A stretch of DNA of 64,000 nt from Devosia sp. (GTDB taxonomy: Bacteria; Pseudomonadota; Alphaproteobacteria; Rhizobiales; Devosiaceae): positions 1-64,000 of the forward strand of contig JADJPS010000018.1 in NCBI GenBank assembly GCA_016713105.1, written 5' to 3'. Under the pieces are notes generated by a model. It saw only the letters and a list, made by a program, of their open reading frames with translations. It ran no database searches and had not been told where the DNA came from. Both the position numbers and the translations under genes were made by a program. Positions 36,876 through 46,200 of the stretch are shown in pieces (the stretch's first letter is position 1; the number at the start of each line of letters is the position of its first letter).

Positions 36876-39706
36876 ATGACCGAAGCAGCAGCCACTCCCC
36901 GACGGCAATCCTGTGGCAACGGCTGTCGACGGCGTGGGAGCGACTATTCCGCTACGATTTCTTCATCTCCTACGCCTGGGTCGACGGCCGCGACTATGCC
37001 GTCGCCCTCGTCGATCAGCTCAGGGCCCGCCCATATCGGCCGCGCTGCTTCATCGACCATACCGAGATCGGTGGCGGCGGGCATCTCGACGCAACCATCC
37101 GATCTGCACTCAGGCGCAGCAGGGCGATGGTACTGGTCGGAACCGCCGCTGCGCTTAAAAGTCCGGAGGTCCAGACCGAAGTCACAACTTTTTCCGCCAC
37201 CGGCAATCGACGTATATTGGCGATCGATGCCGGTGGTGCGGTGCGTGAACTCGACAACGTGCACCCGCTACACGCCGCGCTGAACCGCAGGCTGAGCGTC
37301 GACGAACAGGTCGGTGCGGATGGAAAACTGTCGCCTGAGATATCCAACAAAGTTCTCGTCGAACTCGACGCGATGGCCGGTTTTCTAACATCCGGCCGGC
37401 TGCAGCAGTTCGTGCTCGCAGCCATAGTCGGCGTCGCGCTTACCTTGTCGGCCACCGCTGCCGTGTTCTACGGCAGCGCCTCGGCAACAGCGACGCTGAA
37501 CCGCGCCAGCACTCTGGCCGGTGCGGCAAACAACGAACTCAACCGAGGCACACGGTCCAACTACCTTCCGCTCGTTCGCGCCGCCTCCAACGTGGCCATG
37601 ACGCGAGAAACGCGCGACGCAATGCTCACGGCGGTACTGACCTGGCCGCGTCTTGAAGCTATCCAGCAACTGACCTTCAACTGGCCGATCTACATGGTCC
37701 TCTCGGAGGAAACCGGGCAGTTCGTCGGCGCTGATTCCACCAAGATTCATGCCTTGGCCTACCCGTCGCTCAAGCGCCTGCATCGGCCAATAATGCTGGA
37801 TCAGGTGACGATTGAGACGGTCACGCCCGGACGAGATGGGGGCACGCTCTACCTGGGCTACGATACCGGGGCGATCGCCTCATTTGATCTCCGGTCTGGC
37901 AGCGCCACAAACCTGTACCACGGAACAGGAGAGGTTCGTGCCGTCGCGACGATAGCCGATGGATGGCTGTTCTTCATCCGCAAGAATAACCAGCAAACAG
38001 AAGGTTGCCTGCTTCGGCTTTCCGACGAAGAGGCAACGGGCTGCCAGTCCCTTGACGGGTTCAACCCCACCGCTCCATGGTCCTCGATAGTGGCGCGAGA
38101 CTCGTCGTCCTGGGCGAAGACTCGCGCCTGATTGCCTGGCAATTCAGCGACAACGACGGGATGCCCAAAGTCAGCGGACTGGCGGAAATCTTCGGCCCCC
38201 CGGCCGACGGCGAATTTGTCAGCGGATTCGCTACGGACGAGTCAGGCGACACCTATGCGTTAGCGGTTGGCTCTTCCCTCAGGCTGTATGCGGACACTGC
38301 ACTTCCGCCGCAGGTCGAAAGCTTTGACAAACCGATCGCCGCCGTGGCGATGAGCGCCAGCGGCAAGCTTGTCGGCGTCGCCCTGAAGAATGGCGGTCTC
38401 GTAGTCATCGATACCGCGGCAAACGGCGCACGCACGGAAATCCCGACGATCTCCCCGGTCGTGGACGGCATCCTGAAGTTCGCCGCCGACGGTACGACAC
38501 TCGACTATGTCGACAATGACGGCTTCCTGACGCGGTGGAGCGTCAACCAGGACTCGGGCATTGCGAAAACCCGGACTGCACCGCACCCGATCCTTGCTGC
38601 CGGTTCGCGCTCCGACGGTGGCTTCGTCGCCTTGACCGACGGCGACGGGACCTGCACGGCCGAGGATGGGGTCACTTACGCGCCTGTCGGCCGTAGCCGC
38701 GACCAGATCGCCATCGGCCCGGAGCTCGCTCCTTCCGGAAACCGCTTTGCGTTTGTCGGCAGCGACAACCAGCTCTATTTCGGCACGCCCTGCGACAAGG
38801 TCGCTCCGGTCACCGTGCCGAGTCTCGATGATAACAGCATCGATTTGCTGAGTCTTGCCGACGACCAGTTGTGGATCCTCGATTCCGCCAATCGCCTCGC
38901 GGTGCTTGATCCGGCGGACGGCCACGAAGTCCATCCCTTTACCAAGCTACCCGGCAGCACCGCAGTTCTCGTCAGCGGCGAGCCTGTCACCGGCGTCGAC
39001 GACATCCTGAGCCTTGCCTACTCGCCGCAAGGCCACCGGGCACTTGCCCTCCGGGAAGACGGATCAACCTGGCTGATCCGCCCCTACGCACCGGAAATGG
39101 CTTTCACCAGCCCGGGGGCCCTCCTGCACCTTGTCGGGCTGGGCGACCCGGCATGGTTCGACGCCGAACAAATGGACCTCAGCCTCGAGGGCTTTTCTCG
39201 CGACGCCGCCCGTTTCACCTTCGGGCAAGACGGGTGCCATCGCCATGAACGGCGTAATGAGCGTCCTTGCTCTTGATGGATATGACACCGCTCGCGGCGC
39301 CGCCATGCGCGCCAGCATCTCGCTCGGCTCGCAGGCACGATCGATCCTGTCAGGCTCCGACGGCGAGCCGATCTTCGCTCTCCACAGCAGCGACGGCGAG
39401 GGCCCACTCCGCCTGACCGCGATCGACAGCGAGTCGCTGCTACCCATGGCCGGCGATATCCCGTTGTCCCTCAACGACGAGAATTTGCCCTACGGCATGA
39501 CGCTTGACTGGGCGGGCGAGCATCTCCTCGTCTACAACGGCACCACCCGCTTCCGCGTCATTGACGCCACCCTCGGATTGTGGAAACAGGCGCTGGACCG
39601 GATCGCCGTGCTGCCGCTACCCGAGCGGGAATCGCTACTTTACGGGTTCGGCTATTCGCTGCTCCCCGATTGGCCGGCCAACCCCGCGCCGGATGAGCGC
39701 CAATAA
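36876..39706 (+). CDS. TIR - transmembrane - beta-propeller protein (frame-broken)
   Basis: About 940 residues. A TIR domain at the N-terminus (LFRYDFFISYAWVDGRDYAV, RARPYRPRCFIDHTEIGGGG, RSRAMVLVGTAAALKSPEVQ then TEV, giving the usual Glu position) is followed at ~172-195 by one transmembrane helix (LQQFVLAAIVGVALTLSATA). The remaining ~700 residues are a repetitive beta-rich, WD40/propeller-like sensor (GARLVVLGEDSRLIAWQF, VAMSASGKLVGVALKNGGLV, KLPGSTAVLVSGEPVTGVDD). Indels near 36900, 38085 and 39230 split it. Topology suggests a cytoplasmic TIR and a propeller on the other side of the membrane or on a tether. Likely a membrane-anchored NADase/signal enzyme with ligand-sensing propeller, paired with the patatin. 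Confidence 0.78.
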
Positions 39707-39879
39707 CCACATGCAAGCCAGTGTGATTTCTGCAACGGATCGGCAACTGGCTGACTCTGTCCTGGGCGGCGGCGGCTACCGCACCGCCGTCGGTCGGTCG
39801 GTATTTCCCCTCTATCAGCTATCGGGGCGGCGGCAAGAATCAAGCCGAAGTCTGAAATGCTGCTTACCACGCCAATCTG

Positions 39880-40085
39880 GTCATCCGCTGGACCGGAATG
39901 GGGCGAAGCGACCCCAGAACTGGCCGAAGTTCAGCTTCGGTCCGTGGCTCGCAAACGCGGCGCCGAGGATGCATCGCAACGAGCTGGCAGCTGCCTTGGC
40001 CAACAAGCTCGCCCGCATCGCTTGGAGCGTGCTGAGCACTGGCAAGGCCTTCGACACCCACAAGCTCGAGATCGAGGCGGTGTAG
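39880..40085 (+). pseudogene. IS110-type transposase C-terminal remnant
   Basis: The end of a frame reading FGPWLANAAPRMHRNELAAA then LANKLARIAWSVLSTGKAFD resembles the C-terminus of IS110/IS116 transposases. No N-terminal DEDD domain or start is present. It marks old mobile-element debris at the right edge of the island. The following ~300 bases to 40354 show no gene. Confidence 0.5.
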
Positions 40086-40354
40086 CCCTCCACCTCCACA
40101 CTCGTTCGCGACTGAAGGAATGCATGGAACGGATCGATAGACGCGTCCTGAGCCTGGTGGCCCAAATGGCTGTTCAGCAGCCTGTCCGCTAATGAGGCCA
40201 AAGACGCGTGCGTATACCCATCAAGGCCACGGCCCACGTGCCGATCAAACAGGCCGGATACATATCAGCGACTTCCGCTTTCCACGCACGAACTCACTTG
40301 CGATCAGCAGCCGGTCCATACATTGGGCCAAATGCGGACTGTCGGGGGAAGTGT

Positions 40355-40380
40355 GGCCCCCGGTGGCGTCGCCGGGGGCC
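40355..40380 (-). terminator. Terminator-like hairpin after the small minus-strand gene
   Basis: GGCCCCCGG (40355-40363) pairs perfectly with CCGGGGGCC (40372-40380), 8-base loop, directly downstream of the stop at 40387. No strong U-tract follows. Confidence 0.6.
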
Positions 40381-40386
40381 ATAAGT

Positions 40387-40590
40387 TCACTTCGCGAACA
40401 ATGCGCGGGCTTCTTTCTCACTTGGCGAACCCTTGACCCACTGCCACGCCGACTTCGGCTTGTGGTCGGCCGCCAGAGCCGGGTGCTTCTTCGGGTCGAG
40501 CAGCGCTGCCCGCAGCCGTTCGCGGGCCTCACGGGGATCGAGCTTGAGTTCGCTGCAGATCGACTTCAGGGTAACGATCTCGGACATGTC
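40387..40590 (-). CDS. Small conserved hypothetical protein
   Basis: 67 residues from ATG 40590 (MDMSEIVTLKSICSELKLDP), a frame open 10 codons further upstream. Lys/Glu/Ala-rich with REARERLRAALLDPKKHPAL and SAWQWVKGSPSEKEARALFA. I recall similar small proteins in Hyphomicrobiales but no function. It has its own hairpin terminator and a good purine-rich leader (GGAGATGGACATG), so it looks like a real single gene. It lies between mobile-element remnants. Confidence 0.7.
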   Translation of the reverse strand, partial: DMSEIVTLKSICSELKLDPREARERLRAALLDPKKHPALAADHKPKSAWQWVKGSPSEKEARALFAK

Positions 40591-40653
40591 CATCTCCTTT
40601 GGTTCGAGATGGCAATCCATAAGAGAGGTACTTTTGGGAAGTCAGGGAAAACC

Positions 40654-40739
40654 CTAGTCCTTCCGAAACAACTCGCCAATGTCGACGCGCAGTCCTCCTG
40701 CAAGTCGATCGAGGACTTCGAGACTGGGGTTGCGCTTAC
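40654..40739 (-). pseudogene. XRE-family regulator, C-terminal remnant cut by IS3 copy 2
   Basis: The last 27 residues before the stop at 40654, KRNPSLEVLDRLAGGLRVDI then GELFRKD, are a typical C-terminal part of a Cro/C1 (XRE) helix-turn-helix domain. Upstream of it the reading enters the left end of the IS at 40740. The missing N-terminus would lie to the right but is not found after the IS, so it was deleted. Confidence 0.75.
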
Positions 40740-40788
40740 TGAACCGCCCGGGTTTGCCGGAGGCTCCAACTCCTGAGAAGGTGGAGCC

Positions 40789-41118
40789 ATGATGAGCAAG
40801 ACGACGAACAGGTTTTCTTCGGAAGTGCGTGCCCGTGCGGTGCGCATGGTTCTGGATCACGAGCATGAGCATTCCTCGCGCTGGGCGGCGGTCCTTTCGA
40901 TCGCGGCCAAGATCGGCTGCACGGCGCAGACGCTGAACGAGTGGGTGAAGAAGGCCGAAGTCGACGCCGGCAAGCGGGCTGGGGTGCCGACGGACATGGC
41001 CGCCATGCTGAAGGCTCTGGAGCGCGAGAACCGGGAGCTTCGGCAGGCCAACGGATCCTGCGCAAGGCGAGCGCATATTTTGCCCAGGCGGAGCTCGACC
41101 GCCGGTTCAAGCCATGAT
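40789..41118 (+). CDS. IS3-family transposase OrfA, copy 2
   Basis: MMSKTTNRFSSEVRARAVRM, helix-turn-helix IAAKIGCTAQTLNEWVKKAE and the coiled segment LKALERENRELRQANG. A one-base change after RQAN (near 41052) shifts the tail out of frame compared with copy 1. Similar but clearly not identical to copy 1 OrfA, so the two elements diverged before or after insertion. Confidence 0.88.
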
Positions 41119-42020
41119 CGCGTTCATCGACGATCATCGTGGGGCGCATGGGGTCGAAGCCGATCTGCAAGGTGCTGCCGATCGCCCCATCGACCTACCA
41201 CGACCACGTCGCCAAGCGGGCCGATCCCGAGAAGCTGTCGTCACGCGCCAAGCGGGACCTGATGCTGAGGCCTGAGATCGGCGCGTCTTCGCCGAGAACT
41301 ACGAGGTCTATGGTGCGCGCAAGGTCTGGCGGCAGCTCAACCGCGAGCACATCCCGGTGGCACGCTGCACCGTCGAGCGTCTGATGGCCGACCTGGGCCT
41401 GCAGGGCGTCATCCGCGGCAAGCCGATCCGCACAACGATGAGCGACAGGGCGGCGCCTTGCCCCCTCGATCACGTCAATCGCCAGTTCCATGCGCCGGCA
41501 CCGAACATGCTCTGGCTCTCCGACTTCACTTACGTCTCGACCTGGGCCGGCTTCGTCTACGTCGCCTTCGTCATCGACGCCTATGCCCGCCGGATCGTCG
41601 GCTGGCGGGTGAGCAGGACGGCGCACGCAAGCTTCGTCCTCGACGCTCTCGAGCAGGCGCTGCACGAACGGCGGCCCGTTCATCGCGGCGGCCTGGTGCA
41701 TCACTCCGACAGAGGTTCTCAATACGTCAGCATCCGCTACACCGAGCGCCTGGCGCAGGCCGGGGTCGAGCCCTCGGTGGGCAGCGTCGGCGACAGCTAT
41801 GACAACGCTCTCGCCGAAACCATCAACGGTCTCTACAAGGCCGAGGTGATCCATCGACGCGGACCATGGCGCTCGTTCGGAGGCCGTCGAGTTCGCCACG
41901 CTGGAATGGGTCGACTGGTTCAACAATCGCCGGCTGCTGGAGCCCATCGGCAACATCCCGCCGGCCGAAGCCGAGGAACGCTACTACGCCATGCTCGAAA
42001 CGCCGGCCATGGCAGCGTAA
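41114..42020 (+). CDS. IS3-family transposase OrfB, copy 2 (frame breaks)
   Basis: Start MIAFIDDHRGAHGVEADLQG at 41114. Body from RVFAENYEVYGARKVWRQLN to the DDE core: LWLSDFTYVSTW, HHSDRGSQYVSIRY, DNALAETINGLYKAE. Breaks occur near 41140, 41275 and 41880; the tail FNNRRLLEPIGNIPPAEAEE ends at 42020. The core is nearly identical in protein to copy 1. Confidence 0.9.
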
Positions 42021-42059
42021 CTCAAACCAAATGGCCTCCGGCAAACCCGGGGCGGTTCA

Positions 42060-42344
42060 GTGCGCCAAGTCATCTTGAGTGCCGACCCGCGGATCGAGGA
42101 GACCATCAAGTGGCAGGCGCCGACGTTTACTTGCAGGGGAAACCTGGCAAGTTTCTATCCCAAAACCAAAACGCATGTGAGCCTGATGTTCCACACCGGC
42201 GCCAGCATTCCCGGGGAGTACCCCTCGCTCGAAGGTACCGGGGAAACGTCACGGGTCATGAAATTCCTCGATGAAGCTGACCTGCAAATGAAGTCGGCCG
42301 AACTGACAAACTTGGTGAAGGCCTGGTGCGACCAGCACGACTAG
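42060..42344 (+). pseudogene. DUF1801-family protein, N-terminus removed by IS3 copy 2
   Basis: The frame starts at the IS right end with MRQVILSADPRIEETIKWQA then PTFTCRGNLASFYPKTKTHV and SLMFHTGASIPGEYPSLEGT, the C-terminal two thirds of a DUF1801 (YdhG-like) protein, which usually has 120-150 residues. The GTG/ATG-like start at 42060 is accidental; the native N-terminus is missing. Confidence 0.72.
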
Positions 42345-42489
42345 TTGAGAGACCAGACCAGAATCGTCACTGATTGCGTTTACGTGATCACCGGTCCGCA
42401 ACATCAAGCGGCGCCTTTCAGCCGCGCTCGAGTTGCCTGTATGCGGTGAACAGTCGATCGCCCTTGCGCGCAGCGGAGGGGCCGGAAGG

Positions 42490-42780
42490 TGGGTGCTGAC
42501 CATTGCCTATGCCAATGGCGTGACCACCACCTACACCTACTCGCCCACCCGCGAGTGGCTCAGCACCGTCTCGACCGTCAAGGGGCGACCGTCATCCAGT
42601 CGGCCACCTACACCCGCGACGCCGCCGGCCGCATCACCGGCATTGACGGCAACCGGGCCGAGGACGATTGGACGTACTGCTAGGACAGCTAAGACAGCTA
42701 CGACCACATCCTCACCGCCGCCAACACCAACAGCCCGGCGCTGAGCCAGAGTTTTGCCTACGACCTGGGCGGCACAGCCA
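42490..42780 (+). pseudogene. RHS/YD-repeat protein fragment
   Basis: Readable in mixed frames: LTIAYANGVTTTYTYSPTRE, ATVIQSATYTRDAAGRITGI, DSYDHILTAANTN. These are YD-type repeats of Rhs/polymorphic-toxin shells. Only about two repeats remain and internal stops are present, so it is a relic. Confidence 0.65.
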
Positions 42781-42849
42781 TTCGAGCACAGCTCTCATGG
42801 CCTTCATCGGGAAATCGGCTCACTGGACCGATTTCTGATCCCTCGAAGT

Positions 42850-42990
42850 CCCCTGACGGCGATGACCCAGGAGGCCTATGTCCAGGGGGAATCTCGACCC
42901 GGTTCGTAGACGACCTGGTCAAGGCCATGGGAATGAGCGGCATCTCCAGGAGCCAGGTGAGCCGGCTGTGCGAGGCGATCGATGGGAAAC
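42850..42990 (+). pseudogene. IS256-family transposase fragment
   Basis: Reading TQEAYVQG, then ISTRFVDDLVKAMGMSGISR and SQVSRLCEAIDGK corresponds to the N-terminal region of Mutator/IS256 transposases. No flanking transposase sequence remains. The 200 bases after it lead to the RTX gene and hold no other clear gene. Confidence 0.65.
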
Positions 42991-43202
42991 CCCGGCAACC
43001 TGTTCAATCAAACCGAGCCAGCTCTGTTATCAGGACCGGACGCCTTCGAGGCCACTTGCCCGCATGGACCGCGTTGCGAAACCAGAACTTACCACTTCTT
43101 AACGAAGATTAACGCCTCGCCTTCCGCCACTAGGGTTTTCACTTAAGTTCAATCCTCGAACATGAACTCGGACACACCGTCCGCGAAGTGTGAGGGTCGA
43201 AG

Positions 43203-46200
43203 ATGACAGCGTCAGTCGTGAAATCCTACTCCATGTTGATCAACCCGACGCCGGGTGACACAGGCACCGGGCTTGACCAGTTGATCGACGTGATCAACGG
43301 CGATCCGGGCCTCGCGGGGGCGAACACCGCCGATGACATTTCCGGGGGGGGCGCAGCCGCCAACCGGATGAACCAGATCATCGTCGAGGCGATCGACGCG
43401 ACCGGCGCGGGCGCCGACAAGCAGTTCACGACCGCCGAGGTTGAGGCGATCAACGCCTACATCCGGGCCAACTACCTGGCCGAATGGACCCAGATGCACG
43501 GCGACGACGAGGATGGCGAGGAGACCGGGTTCCACCTCGTCCAGAACGACGGCGCGACCACCAAGTATCGCGGGCAGAACCAGATCGACACGGTTGCCGA
43601 CGGCCTCTACCACCTCGGCTTCACCATCGAGAACGGCCGCTTCCTCAACGAGGATGGCGACGCCAATGCCAGCGTCACACAGGTGGCGCAGTGGCTGACC
43701 CAGTTCTACACGGACCATTCGACCACGCTCACCGGCCTCGACCGGATCACCGACCTGATCATGGCCGATAGCGGCCTCGCCGCCAAGATCAGCGAGGCCG
43801 ACATCGAGGGCGGCGCCGACGCCGCCAACGGCATCAACCAGTTGATCGCCGACGCGATCGCCGAGTTCGACGCCGCCGCCGACCGCAGCATCTCGGTCGA
43901 GGACGTGACAGCGATCAACGCCTGGATCCGCTCCAGCCAGGACCGCTACGACGCCTTCGTGGAATTGCACGGCGACGACGAGAACGGCTCCGAGACGGGC
44001 TTCCATTTGGTCCAGAACGATGGGGCCAACACCACGTTCTTCGGCAAGAACCTCGTCAACACCGTCGCCGACGGCATGTACCACATCGGCTTCGAGATCC
44101 AGGGAGACCGCTTCCTCAACGAGGACGGCGACGCCAACCAGACGGTGGCCGACGTGGCCAGCTGGATCGAGTACTTCTATGTCGACCACTCTTCGACCGG
44201 CACCGGTCTCGACCGCATCGTCGACACCATCAAGATCGACCGCGGGCTGTCCAAGAACACGGCAGCCGCCGACATCAATGCCGGCGCCAAGGCGGCCGAC
44301 AGCCTCAACCACATGCTGGTCGAAGCCATCGGCGACACCGATGCCGAGGCCGACGGCTGGATCACCATCGAAGACCTTTACGACATCAACGCCTGGGTGC
44401 AGGAGGGCGAGGGTCGCTACGACCACTTCGTCGAGTTGCACGGTGACGACGAGAACGGCTCCGAAACCGGCTTCCACCTGGTCCAGAACGACGGGGCCTC
44501 GACCAATTACTTCGGTCGCAACCTGGTCAACACTGTCGCCGACGGCATCTATCATTTCGGCTTCGCCATCGAGAACGGCCGCTTCCTGAACGAGGATGGC
44601 GACGCCAACCAGACGCTGGTCGATGTCTCGGCGTGGATCAACTATTTCTACGGCGGCAAGACGCTGATCTACGGCACAGGCAACGCCGACGAGATCAACG
44701 GCACCGATGCCAGCGAGCACATCGTCGCCGACAGCGGCAATGACGAGATCGACGCCGGCGGCGGCGCCGACCTGATCTATGGCGGCTGGGGGTGCGACGT
44801 GATCCTCGGCGGCGCCGGCGAGGACCTCCTCTACGGCCAGGGCGGCAACGACCGGCTCGACGGCGGCGAGGACGGCGACATCTATCGCGTTTCCGGCAAC
44901 GTGGCGGGCGGCTGGGCCAGCTTCGAGGACTACGACACCTACATCGACACCGGCGCCGAGGGTGACGACGTCATCGAGGCCTGGGGCGACGAAGACGTCG
45001 ATATCGGGCTGAAGTCGTTCGGTCCGGCCAGCGGCATCGAACGGATCGACGCGACCGGCGCGGCCGGGACGGTGACGCTGCTCGGCGACTGGCAGTCGAA
45101 CTACCTCGACTTCCGCGGCGTCGAGTTCGTCGGCGACATCCGCATCGATGCCGGCTACGGCGAGGACACCATCTACGGCAATGACCAGGACAACCTGATC
45201 GTCTCGGGCGGCGGCAACGACTTCGTCGACGGCGGCGAGGGTTCCGACACCTACCAGGTGACCGGCAACCAGGCCGGCGGCTGGTCGAGCTTCCAGGACT
45301 ACGACACCTATGCCGACAGCGGCCTCGAAGGCACCGACACCATCGCCGCGATCGGCGAGGACGTCGACGTCGGGGTCAAGAGCTTCGGCCCCGAGACCGG
45401 CATCGAAGAAGTCGACGGCACCAGCGCCACCGGCCGGGTCCGCATGCTGGGCGACTGGCAGGCCAATGTGCTCGATTTCCGCGGCACCACCTTCATCGGC
45501 GGCAACGTCGTCATCGATGGCGGCTATGGCGACGACACGCTGCTCGGCACGGCGGGCGACGACACCATGGTCGGCGCCGGCGGCAACGACACCCTCGACG
45601 GCTGGGAAGGCAGCGACAGCTACGAGGTCACTGGCAGCGAGTCCGGCGGCTGGTCGAGCTTTGCCGGCTACGACACCTATGCCGACAGCGGCACCACCGG
45701 CACCGACACCATCGTGGCGCTCGGCGAGCAGGTCGACATCGGCCTGAGGAGCTTCGGCCCCGAAACCGGCATCGAGACCATCGATGCCACCGGGGCGACC
45801 GGCCTCGTGCGGCTGCTAGGCGACTGGCAGGCCAACGTGCTCGACTTCCGCGGCACCGCCTTCGTGGGCAATACGCTCGACCTGGGCAACGGCTTCATCG
45901 TTCCGACCAATATCGGCATCGACGGCGGCTACGGCGACGACACCATCTTCGGCAACGACCAGGACAACTACATTCCCGGTGCCGGCGGCAACGACACCGT
46001 CGACGGCGGCGAGGGCAGCGACACCTACACGGTGAGCGGCAACGAGGCCGGCGGCTGGTCGAGCTTCGAGGGCTACGACACCTATGCCGACACCGGCGCC
46101 ACCGGCATCGACACCATCGCGGCCATCGGCGCAGGCGATGTCGACATCGGCTTCAAGGCCTTCGGTCCGAGCAGCGGCATCGAGAGCATCGACGCCACCC

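Larger units (their letters stand above)
40740..42059 (+). mobile_element. IS3-family insertion sequence, copy 2
   Basis: A 1.32-kb element with good terminal repeats (ACTGAACCGCCC... at the left, its complement ...GGTTCAGT at the right; inner GGTTTGCCGGAG core as in copy 1). OrfA and OrfB are on the plus strand, opposite to copy 1. The flanks are two unrelated truncated genes and no convincing target duplication is seen, so an IS-associated deletion probably removed DNA between the XRE gene and the DUF1801 gene. Confidence 0.9.

Noticed and set aside
43212..44720. 502-residue open frame on the minus strand
   Set aside because: Shadow of the N-terminal RTX repeats; no motif, and it mirrors the repeat period.
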